This document shows positions 1-11,078 of a stretch of 64,000 bases of DNA, one piece after another. The notes below the pieces were generated by a model. The model ran no database searches. It was not told the DNA's origin and saw only the letters and a list, made by a program, of their open reading frames with translations. The number at the start of each line of letters is the position of its first letter. The first letter of the stretch is position 1. The DNA comes from Cristatella mucedo. Lineage: Eukaryota; Bryozoa; Phylactolaemata; Cristatellidae. The position numbers and the translations under genes are program-made. The stretch is from contig WPIO01000009.1 of NCBI GenBank assembly GCA_009760855.2, positions 7,721,001 through 7,785,000 of the forward strand, written 5' to 3'.

Positions 1-184
1 GTCCTGCAGCAGTTACCTTGATGTCAGCAGAAGCTGTCACAATCAGAATGGGGGTTGGGAGACTGCGCGGGTGCCCCTCAGACGCTTGCTCCATTCACGT
101 GACGTGTCCTTTGCGTGCATGTGTGCATCTGAAATTGTGCATATTATATAAATAACCAGTTACCACGCTTCCTTTTTCAGCCTG

Positions 185-252
185 TATGTAGAATGCCTAG
201 AAATAAATTTGGCTCTCTAGGGCTGCTAAATAAATGTTTCGTTATTATGATA
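185..252 (+). repeat. Decayed LINE B / SINE 3' tail
   Basis: The sequence resembles the recurrent 3' stem-loop tail seen at 16145, 37080, 45186 and 58935: a block like cctagaaa, then ttctct and agggct, then a short spacer and a TTATTA-like end. It is diverged and only the tail remains. Confidence 0.4.
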
Positions 253-636
253 AAACCTCTAGGAGTATGCGCCGGTTCTCTTGTAGTTTTCTGCGACTAT
301 CCCGCAGTCTTATCCTTGTAGCATCCGAGCAAGTGCACAAAGTATTACCACACCCTCACTCGCTTGCTGCCCCATCTGCCAGCTCAGCGTTCAGTCGTAC
401 GCATGCATGCACATGTTTCTGTATGCACACGCCTGCTTGTGTATGTGCCTGTGTGCGTGCCTGTGTGCCCCCTTTCTCTCTGACCCTTCCATACTCTCTA
501 CCCACTGTCGCTCTGGGCTTCGCCTCCGACAGGCTGGGCTACAAGCTCCTGGCGAAGCTTGTCTTGAGTTTTGATGTGTGCCACCGGGATGGAGCAAATC
601 CGTTGGCGTTAACCCTTGGCAAATCCGTTGGCGTCT

Positions 637-764
637 CTCTCCTCTCTCTCTCTTGCTCTCTCTCTCTCTCTCCTCTCTCTCTCCTCTCTTGTCTCTCTCT
701 CTCTCTCTCTTGCTCTCTCTCTCTCCTCTCCCCCCTCTCTCTCTCTCCTCTCTCTCTCCCTTTC
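637..764 (+). repeat. Imperfect (CT)n microsatellite
   Basis: A pyrimidine-only run of TCTC units with short CC interruptions, upstream of the first recognised MMS22L exon. The pyrimidine strand is the sense strand of the gene, as for the other CT arrays in its introns. Confidence 0.9.
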
Positions 765-921
765 CATCGGTCGATGCGTTTACGCTCGCATGCGTCGCCC
801 GAGCCCCCGGAAGCTTTTTTCGAGGAGCCGGCCCACTCTCTAGGTGACAGCCGCCGAGCGCTCGGCTCTGTGGGCGCTAGCGTCACTCTCGTGGTCGAAT
901 GTCGTTGCTCCCTGTTTGCAG

Positions 922-1042
922 CTTAGGCACCGAGAATGACGATGGCTACGCTCAGGCGGAGTGCGCAGCGGACCAGCTGACCGACCTGGTTGCACACGTG
1001 GTCAGCCAATATGTGGCGCTGGCCGACATGACGCCCGAGCAG
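922..1042 (+). CDS. MMS22L: MMS22L internal exon a (first in window)
   Basis: MMS22L works with TONSL in the nucleus to promote homologous recombination at stalled or broken replication forks. This exon follows a TTTGCAG acceptor and ends GAG CAG before GTGGTA. It enters with one base of a split codon and leaves in phase 0, giving 40 whole codons. The translated block QLTDLVAHVVSQYVAL matches in position and pattern the vertebrate segment containing CETLLCDLISLSLNRYD. Earlier exons, coding for the N-terminal region, lie outside the window. The splice sites are read by eye. Confidence 0.65.
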
Positions 1043-1353
1043 GTGGTACGCTCTCGTGACCCCTCGCGACCGCAGGCCGAGTATCCATCGAGTCTCTATC
1101 GTTTGTGCCCACCCCTCCCCTAAGTTGCTCCCCCCCCCCCCCCCCCCCCCCGTTGGTTGGTGCCTTTGCGGGTCGCATGCTGTCGACTCGTTCCCTGCGC
1201 TCCGTCAGCTGGTCGGTGGCGAGTGCCCTAGCAATGCGGCCCTAGCAATTCGCGCGCGCCGTCCATTCGAGCTCGACGATGCATGAATACGTGCGCATTT
1301 AGTCGTGGAACACTAATGAGCTGCGCTGAAATGTTTTTGCCGGAATGTTGCAG

Positions 1354-1434
1354 GCGCGCGAGCTGCAGCCCGCGTACGTGCACGCCTGTCTGTGTGTTCA
1401 CTGGGGTGCTGTGCGCACCTTGCACACTGTCTCA
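1354..1434 (+). CDS. MMS22L: MMS22L internal exon b (tentative)
   Basis: An 81-base stretch in phase 0 at both ends, with acceptor GTTGCAG and donor TCA|GTGAGG. It encodes 27 residues containing HACLCVHWGAV, similar to the vertebrate block around CLCIKELWVLL. It is short, and skipping it would also keep frame, so it could be alternative or spurious. Exact phase agreement with both neighbours is the main support. Confidence 0.5.
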
Positions 1435-1616
1435 GTGAGGTGGCCAGGTGAGAGGCTGCGGTCCTTTTTTGAAGGCGGTTTGGTTTCTTCCTTCCTTTTT
1501 TTTTGAAGTCGGCCCCAGTGTTCGGCCGGCATCTATCGCGGTTTGCATTCGTTCGCGCAGGGAAACGAGTCTTTGCACGACGAGCACTGCTGCTTCTGCC
1601 ACCCGACCGGAAACAG

Positions 1617-1757
1617 CTGGAGCCCGCTGCGGGCAGCCGGCGGGCCGCAGCCGACGTCACGGCCGTTGCAGGCAGCAACCTGCCCGCATTCGAGCAGCAC
1701 TCGCTCCTCGCTCTGTGGAATCTCGCCGCTCTTGCCAGGCTGCCGTTCAGCCGCGTC
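1617..1757 (+). CDS. MMS22L: MMS22L internal exon c
   Basis: A 141-base exon in phase 0 at both ends, with an acceptor ending GGAAACAG and a donor GTC|GTGAGT. It encodes 47 residues ending in a helical block with LLALWNLAALARL. Read across the following 8-kb intron into the next exon (FWPMLDRLCDLL), this reproduces the vertebrate pattern of an LWVLLIHLLD helix followed by FWNWLNKLL. The start is the least certain point, because a second acceptor-like site lies upstream in another frame. Confidence 0.55.
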
Positions 1758-4131
1758 GTGAGTGCCAGGCTGCCGGCGCGCCATGCTGCCGGCGCCCCTT
1801 TGACGGCGCCGGCTTGTCTGCGAAATTAATCCTGAACCGGTGTGATGCCGCGGTTCCATACCCCCCCCCATCCCCGCTTGTCAGCGAGCCGCCCGCTGCT
1901 TGGCTGAGCAGCAAGTGCAGACCGACCGGCTTCTCGTCCGCCTCTGCGGCGGGTGGCCAGTCGAGAGAGAGAGAGAGAGAGAGAGAGAGTGTGTGGCAGC
2001 GCTCGGTGCTGCTGCTGCTGCTCTCGACTTCAGCAGGCAGCGCCGTAGTGGGTTTTCAACTGCCGCCCCTCCCCTCTTGCGTGCAGCCTGTTGAACGTCG
2101 AGAAGCCAGTAGGGAGCCTGCGACTTTCACATCTAGATGGAAGAAACGGCTCCACGGAGGAAAGCCCTCCGTGGAGGCCTCCTTGTACGTAGGCTCTTTC
2201 TTTACCGTGCATGTTTTTTTTTAGCTTTTGTCAACGTTTCTGTCGGAGTTTCACTTATTGTATTATTACTAGTATACTTATTGTATTATTACTATTATTA
2301 TTACTATTTGTCACTTTGCTCTCTAAAATATTTGCCGTCGACCGACTCGTAGCAACTGCATAGGTGTTGGCATTGTGTATTCATGATGGTTAACACGTGG
2401 TTAGATTATGACTTTATTCCGCCAACATACAAGCGAGAGAGACAGAGACAGAGAGAGCAGGCCGAACGGCAGGCAGAGAAGACCTGCATCCGCCTAGCCC
2501 AAGTAGCAGGAGGGAAGTGTACTTTGTCTGCCAAAACAAGCCGGATGAGGGTTCGGCATCACTGACCTCGAGAGGGATTGGCCTCACAGCTGGCAAGCGA
2601 TTGGCTAGCCAGCGGTTGCTACAGAGGCACCACGGGAAACCTTCTGCATTGAAGCATGGGAAGTTTCTGCATTGAATTATCTCGAGCCAGTCTTTCTTTT
2701 TTCTTTATCTTCCTTCGCACGTGTCAGCCTTCCTTTCCCAATATCGGTGGCTGCAGTGTCGCGATAGCATGCCGACGCAGTGCTTCGGATTCTAGCTTAC
2801 AGCCGTGCTGGCTGTGGAATTCAGCGCCCCCTGTCGTCCGGATAGCGATAGCAAGTTCGGTCTAGTAGCTGTCACGCAATGTCAACTTCGGATTCGGGTC
2901 CACGCCGCCCAACAAGGCTCATTTGCCGAATTCCCAGCATGTTGCTATGGCCTCTCCATCCACATTCGAGCCCCCCCCCCCCCCCCGTAGTCCGTTTACT
3001 ACCATTTGCAGGCTAGGCAGGTCGCAGTGTGGAGTTGTCGCTACCCCTCATGCTTTCCAGTATGGCCGCATCAGGTACATCCGGCACGGCCATGTACTGA
3101 GCTGTCAGAAACGTCGGGCCAACGATCTGCTGTGCCTGTAGGAGCCAAACTCGTGACCGTCCATCGCCTGTTCGTTTTCTGAGCTGCTCACCCAAGGCGT
3201 AGCTGGGTGCTGGCAACGTTGGCTCTTGGGCAAACCTTGTCGATTATGCAGTAGGCATCGTTTGAGCTGCTACTTCGGTGGTCGTGACTTCTGGTGTCCT
3301 TCAATATTATTTGAATTTATTTCTTTATTATATTATATTTGACATTTAATGCTATATGTGTGTATGGATTTATTTATTTATTATTGAATAGCATGCCGAC
3401 AGAGTGAAGCTCATTAAACCCTAAAGCCACGGCATGAAACCCTACCTATCCCCCCCCCCCCCCGATTGGCATTGGTACGTCCCTCGTTTCCGTGCAAGCC
3501 CCGCTCACTGCTGTGGCCTGATGTGTCAGGAAAAGCCACCCGACCTCTATGTATGTCTCTCCGTCTCTCTCTCCCTCCCTCTCCCGTGTACTCCCTATTG
3601 CTTTGCAGGCTCGGAGCCATGCTTTCGGAAATGCAAGTCCATTCACGTGCAGCTGCGTGCGTGACCTGTGGGCTCGGCTGATCATGCTTCTGGAAAACAG
3701 GTCTGCCACATCCGACAGAGATGTAAGTAGCTCGTGTCAGACTCGTTTCAATGCGGTTTGATCTGCAGCTCACCGGTTTTTGCTGAGAAGCGCGCACTGA
3801 CTGCCTGTACAGCCCGACGGGCACTGCCTCGTGATTGGCTCGGGCACTTGCTGCTGCCGAGCCCACTCAGTGAAGGCAACTCCTGCGAAGCTGCAGCCTC
3901 GAATCCATTCTTTCGTCATAAAATATCCGGCTCATTACTCAATGCACAACTATTTTTGGGCAGTCCCACATTCATGTATTGAGGTTCGATGGCAGCACAC
4001 GCCCGTGTGCCCATGCACGCACAGTGCTGATCCAAAAATCCACGAACCCTTGTAATCAGTAATCGAGATGGTTTAGGAATATCTGACCAACAGAATTCTA
4101 TCGGAACATGGGACTCGCATGAGTTAGCTGA

Positions 4132-4230
4132 CAAGGGTCGGCAACCTGCGGCTCGCGAGCCGCACGCGGCGGCTCTTTCGATGTCAAGATGCGGCTCTCC
4201 AGTTCCATGTGCAAATATTAATAATTATAT
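4132..4230 (+). mobile_element. hAT-like transposon terminus
   Basis: The stretch begins CAAGGGTCGGCAACC and continues with the GC-rich palindromic motif GCGGCTCGCGAGCCGC. This is characteristic of one end of hAT superfamily elements in many animals. AT-rich sequence follows. I could not find the matching inverted terminus or an 8-bp target duplication, so length and completeness are unknown. Weak open frames to about 4790 might be transposase remnants but are too decayed to call. Confidence 0.5.
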
Positions 4231-4900
4231 TATTTTATTTTCAAAACTCATAAAAAATATTATACTGTAAAAAAATTTAAACAGGATAAAAACACTCAAC
4301 AGAGAACAGTGAGAATAGGTGGAGTAGAGAGTATACGGACAGCTGAGTTAGCACAATGAGTTCGCCAACTCTGCACACTACCGCCTAGGTTCGCTTACCC
4401 TATGCAAAGAGCACGTGAAATGAGCCTGTTTTTTGAAGTTTCTGGAGCAACTTCCAGCTTCCCACATAGTCACCGTTTTCGAAGAGTTTATTTCGCTGCA
4501 CCGTCAGAGCACTGCAAAATAAGATTTGCCAAATTGAATGTACCAAGTATTCTTCTCCCCAAAAATTCACCTCGGCAACTGCTTTGCGAATTTCCTATGT
4601 AATGATCAAGAGCTTGATCAAGAAGCTTGCTATTGCATGTGCAGTCGTATGCAGGACATGTTTCGAGACATGCAAGGAATCGATGACAAACTGCTCAGCA
4701 GCATTTTCTGATAAATAAAGAATTGAAGCTTTTTCAAACCTTTTCTTAGGTCTTGGCTTGGTCAATGTGACCAATACAGTGCTCAATTGAACTTTGGCCT
4801 TGTAATGTCGGTCACTTTTTAATGCGATTTTTACAAGTAAAAGGGCGTTTTCTATTTATAGATTGAGCCCACTTTCCTCTATGAGCACAGTGCCAAGAGC

Positions 4901-5044
4901 AGCTAATTCGGTACCGTTACATCGTTACCTTACGTCGTCGTTTGGCACAGAGCCAGCTCACTTCCTCCCTCTCGTCCCGCTATGAGCACTATGCACATTG
5001 CCGAAAGTGCACTGGCTCTATGAACAAACGACGGCGTATTAGCT
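4901..5044. repeat. Foldback (inverted-repeat) element, about 144 bp
   Basis: Outer arms AGCTAAT (4901) and ATTAGCT (ending 5044) are complementary. Longer imperfect inner arms also pair: 4930-4955 (around CGTCGTCGTTTG) with 5011-5039 (around CAAACGACGGCG). This is the layout of a small MITE or foldback element. No family is recognised and no target duplication was found. Confidence 0.45.
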
Positions 5045-5769
5045 GGATTTTTAGTGTCTCACATTGGTATTGATGCCAAAATTTATGTAGCAATTTTTAA
5101 CAAAACTCGATTTCTTTGCATAGTCAAAACCTTTGTCTGGACTATGCCTACACAGGGGCGATGCCGAATGTAGCAAACCTTGATGATTCCTGAACAATTA
5201 TCCTACATAGTTGTTGAGAGGAATACTTGGCACATCTACAAGTTCCTGCATGGCTATATTCTGATGGCACTATAAAAAACGATCACTTGAAACCGTAAAT
5301 GATTTTGAACCGGCTTGAAGCCACCAATTAAGTTTCATTGTGCCTGGTTTTTCAATTATTTGGTACAAATATGACTCTCACATTATTTTTTCCTTATGGT
5401 TGAATTGAAGATACTCGGATCACCTGTAGTAAGACCTCTGGCCTGTATTGTGCACGGAATCATACCACACGAAGTATACTAGAACAAAATAAGGACGAGT
5501 TCGCTGGAGCGAAAGAAAATCTGTCCTTAGCACGTGCATCTTTTGCTAAGACTTAAAAGATGCAAGGTCATAGCAGGTAGTGCCGGTTACTGGAAGAGAG
5601 CTCTAGGATTGCGGTACATACGAGCTGAAGGCTCAATCCAAGATGGCTAGATGCTGAGGAGTAGGTAGTGTGAGGGCATGCTGGCACATATTCGTTGTTG
5701 GATAATAGCACACAGTAAGGCACTCGACTACTTTTTTGAACGATTGAGGACAACCATCGGTCTGGCGAA

Positions 5770-6998
5770 CGAGGCACTGGCGTGATTCAAATCGTTCTTG
5801 TCCGGTCGTGTTCAATCTGTGTCACGTTGGGGTCGGGCCTCATCCACCCAACCAGTCATCTGTGAGTCCCACAAGAGTCCATCCTCGGTCAGTTGCTGTT
5901 CTCCATTTACACTCAACCCCTGGGAAAAGTGATTCGGGTCCATAGAATCGGCTATCACTTTTATGCTGACGATACTTAGCTGTTCTTGTCATTTAAACTG
6001 TCGAAATCTGCTGCAACGACTGATAAACTGAAGGTTTGCCTTGCAGATATTCGATCCTGGATGTTGGCAAATTCCTTTAAACTTAACGACGATAAAACAG
6101 AACTGCTACACACAGGACATTCCAAGCGTGTGGCTGGACTAGCAGGCTTTGCTCTTCTAATAGGTGATGCTTTGTTGTGCGACTATCACCGTGTGCTCGG
6201 AATTTAGGTGCAGTCTTCGACGGCTGCCTACATTTTGAAAGCTTTGTTAAGAAGACTGCTTCCACAGCTAGCCACCACGTCTGATCCATATTTAAGATTA
6301 GGAACTGTCTTCCATGGTGGCTTGCAAAAAATTTAACTAGCTCCCTGGTTCTGTCTCGGCTAGATGATTGCAGTTCCATCTTGGCTGGGCTACCCCGAAA
6401 AGAGCCACTAGGCATATGCAGCTGGTGATGAATTTGGCTGCAAGGCTAGTTAGCAAATCCGAGAAGTTCGACCACGTGTTTCACCTTTGCTGGAGGAGCT
6501 TCGATGGCTTCCGGTTGATCAGCGTGTATAGGGTAAAGTTCTTACGCTGACCCGCAAGGCCAAAGCCACGGCTTAGCTCCTGCAAACCTAGCTGAACTGC
6601 TGAACCAGTTTCAGCCTCCTCGGGTCCTCTATGGACAATACATTAGCTGTTCCATTCCTGTGCTTAAAGACCTTTGGCAAGAGAAGCTTTTGCTGTGCAG
6701 GTCCTAGACTGTGGAACTTAATTTTACAATTCTTACGAAATGACATCCACTCTCCTGCTGCCGACTACAGCACACCTTTTCCAGCAGTCCCGAGCTGCTA
6801 CTTCCGTGCTACTCACTACCTCCACTGCTCTCCTGACTCTGCTTCTCACTTTCTCGTTGTTGCATACGATGAAGTCAGTTGGCTACCAAGTGCCTACCGA
6901 AAGCTGCTTAGGCTTTTAGTGTGCTATAAAAAAATTCTCCTGCGTTAACACTCACTTGGTCCTAGTGGCTTAGTTGAGTTGCAGAGATACATACATGC
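5770..6998 (+). mobile_element. LINE family A copy, 5'-truncated and decayed
   Basis: This is a relic of the 3' half of a non-LTR retrotransposon ORF2. It matches the better copies at 13894-15118 and 22686-23655: the promoter-proximal part of the reverse transcriptase core near 5870-5990 (a decayed VPQGSxLG-like box and the FYADD active-site region), then the thumb region and the downstream SRLDYCNS-like, AGPRLWN and NCSPDSA-like blocks. Many frameshifts and stops are present. It ends near 6998 in the family's short ACATAC tail. It lies in an MMS22L intron in the sense direction. Confidence 0.8.
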
Positions 6999-7306
6999 AT
7001 GCAAAGGACGGGTGCAAGTCTGACCTGTATTGGGATTGACCTCACAGCAGGGCAATCAATTTGGTTGCCAGTGTTTGCTACAGGCACACTAGAGGTGCAG
7101 GGAGGTCGGATAGGTAGGCTGGTGCAAGTCAGTGAAGCGAGCTGAGAGCTATACTGGGGATCTTGATATCTTGAAATTGATTCTATGCTTGATAGGGAGC
7201 CAGTATTTTGGTTTCCATGATGCATGAATTTGTGGGTGAGTACTATGTATACATTGGTACATGTATGTCTATATATGTATATATGCATTATATATATATA
7301 TATGTT

Positions 7307-7307
<1 letters not shown>

Positions 7308-7363
<56 letters not shown>
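7308..7363 (+). repeat. (TG)n microsatellite
   Basis: A perfect TG array of about 28 units, just upstream of the R2-like retroelement relic. Confidence 0.95.
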
Positions 7364-7366
<3 letters not shown>

Positions 7367-8040
7367 TGTGTCGTTCCAGGCTTGGCAGTTCGTGCACCGA
7401 GCACGCCTGGACATACTGCCAGGAGCCGGGCATACCCTGGGACAGTTACCAGCTGCTGCCTATGCCACACCGAGGCAGAGACCGTTTGCCACGTGCTGAG
7501 CCACTTCCTGCCGATGCTGCACGCAATTACGGCCCGACACAACCTGGTTCTGGGTGGCCTAATCGGAGCTCTTCCGGCCACCTCGCTTAACTGCACGTCG
7601 GCAGGCCACGCCCTCCCGCTTGCGGGGGGGGGGGGGGGGGGGGGTCTGGCTCTCAAGCCGGACCTGATCATTGACAACGGCACTGATGTTGTAATTGTGG
7701 ATGTGGCAGTGCCATTCGACAGCAGCGAGGATGCTACGGTTGTGGCAGCCCGGAACAAGACCGATAAATATGCAGCCATCGGCCGGTCTTTCCTGACCCC
7801 TGACAACCGGTCGGCAGTGATGAGGCCCTTCGTGGTCGGGGCTCTCGGCATGTGGTGGCCAAACAATGAAGCTTGCCTGGCCGAACTGGGCATCCCACAT
7901 TCGGAAAGGACAACTTTAAGGTGCCGCTTTGTCTCCGACGCCATTATCGGCTCAAAAGCCGTGTGGTCCCTGTTCCTGAACCGGGAGGCCCGGGTATCAC
8001 ACTCGACCCCGACAGGACAGGGTGCTGCCGGCTATTGTAT
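7364..8040 (+). pseudogene. R2/NeSL-type non-LTR retrotransposon, C-terminal endonuclease relic
   Basis: The translation shows the C-terminal hallmarks of restriction-like-endonuclease LINEs. First comes a zinc-knuckle-like block, CCLCHTEAETVCHVLSHF. A PD...D core follows as PDLI then IVDVAVPF, then the conserved K..KY spacing (NKTDKYAAIG) and a PFVVGALGMWWPN block. The reverse transcriptase itself is missing. A frameshift near 7440 separates an upstream RARLDILPGAGH block from the zinc knuckle, and a run of 18 G at about 7626 may be another. Families of this kind cut DNA with this domain; this copy is dead by truncation. Confidence 0.8.
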
Positions 8041-8112
8041 ATATATTTATTAGTTAAAAATCTTTTTCTCGATAATACATATATGTATATACATTAAATA
8101 TATCTGTACACT

Positions 8113-8145
<33 letters not shown>

Positions 8146-8329
8146 ATATATTAGTGCCAGCCCAAACAATCTTCACACCCTGCATTTCAGCCAGGTAGGT
8201 AGATAGAACAAGATAAATAGCGAAAGCCAACAGTTGAAATAAACTGAAACATGCCGCAGTTAAAGCAGTTGGTTATGCACAAAATTGCAATGAAATCAAA
8301 TTAGTGGAGTGTTGCTCCTCCACGATTAT

Positions 8330-8800
8330 TATAATGGTGAAGAGCCTTCTGGGCATTGATCCCAACAATTTCTCACATACGTCAATGTGATGTTCTGCCA
8401 TTCCTTCTGCAGAAGTTCGAATAATTCATTACAATTTCGTGGAAAGATGACCTCTTCACATATTTTACGTTCCAACCCCTGCCACAGATGTTCAGTGGGG
8501 CCCGAATCAGGACTCTGATGGCCATTTCAAAATCCGGAAGCGATCGAAACCTTGCCGAATAGGGTTGTCAAAAAAGTCTTGTACTATGCCTGCTGTATGC
8601 TTCGGATCGGTGTCCTGTTGCCAAATTAAATCCAAACCATGTATGCTATGAGCTGACAGAATAGCAACATTCTTAACAATGTTCAAATAGCGTTCTGCAT
8701 TCGTTATATCTTGCACCCGGTGCGAGCTCCCTACACCAGCAATGCTATAGCAAACCCACACCATTACCCCACCACCACCGTATTTCACCATATGTGTCTG
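8330..8800 (-). pseudogene. Tc1-like transposase fragment
   Basis: On the minus strand a frame encodes VKYGGGGVMVWVCYS, then IWQQDTDPKHTA and a downstream ILKWPSES. These are the central catalytic block and the following QQDNDPKHT and WPSQSPDLNPIE blocks of Tc1/mariner transposases. The frame breaks at the WPSES position; in the next frame EHLWQGLERKI and the usual C-terminal helices continue to about 8340. It is a decayed piece of a cut-and-paste DNA transposon; inverted termini were not found. Confidence 0.85.
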
Positions 8801-8954
8801 CTCTTAAATCTTACTAGATGTGTATCCAGCTTTAACGATAGCGATTTTTAAAAGGTTGGTGAATTCAGGGCACTGTTACGTGATAAAGTGTATCATCACC
8901 ATATGCGAATAAGCTAAAACCCTAATCATTCGACAGACTTCCTTCCAGTACACG

Positions 8955-9035
8955 TTTAGTGCTCAGAAAGAGTATTAGTTCTCTTAGGGTCCTATACAAA
9001 TGTTTCATCATCATTATTATTATTTTTATTATTAA
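8955..9035 (+). repeat. LINE B / SINE-type 3' tail with ATT repeat
   Basis: A diverged copy of the recurrent tail: gctcagaaagag, then gttctcttaggg, tatacaaatg and a short ATT repeat. Only the tail is present. Confidence 0.5.
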
Positions 9036-9687
9036 TAATCATGTGACTATGTCATTTGGTTTCTCTCTTATGGCTGTACAAACCCTGCCTCTATGTTTTT
9101 TGAGCCTTACATGTAAGGGATAAAAGTTTTCAAAAGCTTGCATGTTACCAACGAGTTATTCTAGCCAATGACTGAAGCTTCCTCGATAGTTTAGCATCAA
9201 TCAGCTGACCAAACTAGCCTGGCTGCTCAGCTGACGAGCACTGTCTCATACAGAACTTCCTTGGGAATTCGCTGATCGCGCGTTTACATATAGAATAAAA
9301 AAATCCCCAGAACAGAGCCTCTGTATCGACTTCTGCATCGTGTGAGCACCACTCGACTGGGGCTAGTGGATTGCATTCCTGACTACTGTTTGCGTATTAC
9401 ACACTGTCTTCTCGTGGTGATCTCCTAGCGTAGGTAGTGAGTTGATACGCTTTTAACCACCTGTGGAGAGTTGAATAGAAAGAGCATCACCGATTTGTCA
9501 GCTTTTTTTCTTTACATCACTGCAATGTCGGAGCACTGATGTTGAACTTGAGAATTTTGCCATTTTGGTACACACCGTCTGCCTGAGGCGATGAAAGAAA
9601 GAGGGCATCTCCATCTCCGGGCAGGGACCGAAGCCTTGGGATGCTCGATCGCCCGTTCGATGGAGCTACGAGGCTTTTTGGTGCTAT

Positions 9688-9752
9688 TTATATTAATGTG
9701 TTTGTATAGCACTCCTAAGAGAAGTAAATCTCTTTTGCACTTCACACAGGCC
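9688..9752 (-). repeat. LINE/SINE 3' tail, antisense
   Basis: Contains tttgtatagcactcctaag followed by agaagtaaatctcttttgc, an antisense and diverged form of the common tail seen in the SINEs at 13325 and 47495. Confidence 0.5.
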
Positions 9753-9984
9753 GGATATGAAACATGTCAACTGCTTAGTGGTAATAACAAGCACAATTGC
9801 AGTAAGCGTGAGCATATGAGCAACTACACGCTTTATTTCCTGAGTAGCTGTCACGTGTCACGATAAAGTAGCTGTCACATGTCACGATGGGTTGTGATCG
9901 TATACTGTGTGATGCCTGTACATGCAGTGTTGTGCTCTGAAGCACACTGAACGGCTGCCTTGACTGAGCCCTTGTCGTTTGTAG

Positions 9985-10096
9985 CGGTTTTGGCCAATGC
10001 TAGACCGACTATGTGATCTTCTCATTCGTGACGGTGGTGCCGACTTGCCACAGCAGCAGCTGCAGCGGCTGCAGCCGCCGCCGCCTGGACCTCTAG
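9985..10096 (+). CDS. MMS22L: MMS22L internal exon d
   Basis: The acceptor is CGTTTGTAG and the donor CTCTAG|GTAGCC; the exon enters in phase 0 and leaves after one base of a codon. It encodes 37 codons starting RFWPMLDRLCDLLIR, which aligns with the vertebrate FWNWLNKLLKTLLEK helix. A Gln- and Pro-rich linker follows, longer than in vertebrates. The next exon supplies the missing two bases of the split codon, which supports both calls. Confidence 0.75.
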
Positions 10097-10189
10097 GTAG
10101 CCGCGGAATGCTCAGCTTGTGTCTGTCTTCTGCTCAGCTCTTTCTTTTCGCTCGTGCGCTGACTTTCGTCGTCACTCACGCCTTTGCAG

Positions 10190-10362
10190 ATTCTCGCACC
10201 GTCGTGCTGTCGCCGTCGGCCGCCGTGCGTCAGACGGGGGCCGCGTTCTACCTGTGGCTCGTGCGTCACGTGGCGCCGCTGTGTCTGGCAAGGCACGGCG
10301 GCGATGGACGACTCGATTCGACGCCTGGCCAGCCGTGCAAGCGACCCGCGGCAAAGTCGCCG
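10190..10362 (+). CDS. MMS22L: MMS22L internal exon e
   Basis: Bounded by CTTTGCAG and CCG|GTAGGA; it begins with two bases of a split codon and ends in phase 0. The block AAFYLWLVRHVAPLCLARHG matches vertebrate GFSWWIITHVASFYKFDRHG nearly residue for residue in hydrophobic pattern, including the shared HVA and RHG. Its C-terminal third is rich in Pro, Lys and Gly and is probably a loop. Confidence 0.8.
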
Positions 10363-10594
10363 GTAGGAGGCGCGTGCTGCCACGCTCTCAGGGGCGCATA
10401 CCGGTGCGCTCGGCTAGGGAGGGGCGGTTCTCTCTGATGAGAGCGTTCGGTGGCGGCTTGGCACCACCGGACTCGCGCATCCGGCTTTTACCGATGGCCT
10501 CGCCACACCGAAGCAGTAGCACCAACAGCGCTTCGCCGAGCTTGCGCAATTGCAGCCTCTGCCATCATTTCTCATTGCCGTCCTTTCCTTGCAG

Positions 10595-10651
10595 CGAGCC
10601 ACGAATAACTACGCCGTGCTCAAGAAAATCTTGGAGGAACTGCTCAAGCAG
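10595..10651 (+). CDS. MMS22L: MMS22L microexon f (57 bp)
   Basis: A 19-codon exon in phase 0 at both ends, between CTTGCAG and CAG|GTATGC. It encodes RATNNYAVLKKILEELLKQ, aligned with vertebrate NWNFVEELLKK. It is too short for a plain ORF scan, but the phases and motif order make it secure. Confidence 0.8.
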
Positions 10652-10681
10652 GTATGCAGAGACGCCGGCCAGCCATCTGCC

Positions 10682-10716
10682 GCCAAGTGTTGCTGTTCGC
10701 CAAGTGTTGCTGTTCG
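10682..10716 (+). repeat. 17-bp perfect tandem duplication
   Basis: The unit GCCAAGTGTTGCTGTTC occurs twice back to back in the intron just after microexon f. Confidence 0.85.
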
Positions 10717-10806
10717 CGTGTCGGTCCACGAACAGGCGCGCTTGCCACTCAGCAGCAGCAGCAGCAGCAGCAGCGTTGACTCGGTTGGTCCCTCGGTGCC
10801 CTTCAG

Positions 10807-10929
10807 GTGCCCGACGATGCCGCGTGTGCCAGTTACATGGAGTGCGCGCTGGTCCTGCATCGACTCTGGGGTGCCGAGAACGACTTTGGCACCCTGCACG
10901 TTCTGTGGAACCACTTCAGCAAGCATCTG
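10807..10929 (+). CDS. MMS22L: MMS22L internal exon g
   Basis: A 41-codon exon in phase 0 at both ends, between CCCTTCAG and CTG|GTAGGC. It carries ALVLHRLWG and VLWNHFSKHL, which align with vertebrate LTLCDFWE and ILWEYYSKNL. This is one of the clearest family signatures in the gene. A 121-bp CT array begins only 25 bp downstream of its donor. Confidence 0.88.
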
Positions 10930-10951
10930 GTAGGCGCGTATCGATCTCGTG

Positions 10952-11078
<127 letters not shown>

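Larger units (their letters stand above)
1..921. other. Left flank and intron before first MMS22L exon
   Basis: No coding exon could be supported here. The stretch holds a decayed LINE B-type tail near 185-250, an imperfect CT array near 637-764 and the polypyrimidine tract before the exon at 922. A possible acceptor at about 536 is followed by an open frame starting LGYKLLAKL, but no phase-compatible donor follows, so it is not called. The large frame running through the CT array encodes mostly Ser-Leu repeats and is not a gene. Confidence 0.5.
1758..9984 (+). other. MMS22L: Large MMS22L intron packed with transposon relics
   Basis: This intron separates two MMS22L exons that join in phase 0. 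Besides the elements listed separately (hAT-like end, foldback element, LINE A, R2-like and Tc1 relics, LINE tails), it holds a short GA run (about 1964-1990), an AT-rich TTATTA patch (about 2250-2310), poly-C runs near 2971 and 3451, and otherwise unique-looking sequence. No other exon was recognised. GC content is clearly lower than in the flanking exons. Confidence 0.55.

Noticed and set aside
536-600. Additional MMS22L exon (LGYKLLAKL) before exon a
   Set aside because: A decent acceptor, but no GT donor in the phase required by exon a, and weak similarity.
7559-7900. Minus-strand frame opposite the R2-like relic
   Set aside because: Antisense shadow; the plus strand carries the conserved endonuclease blocks.
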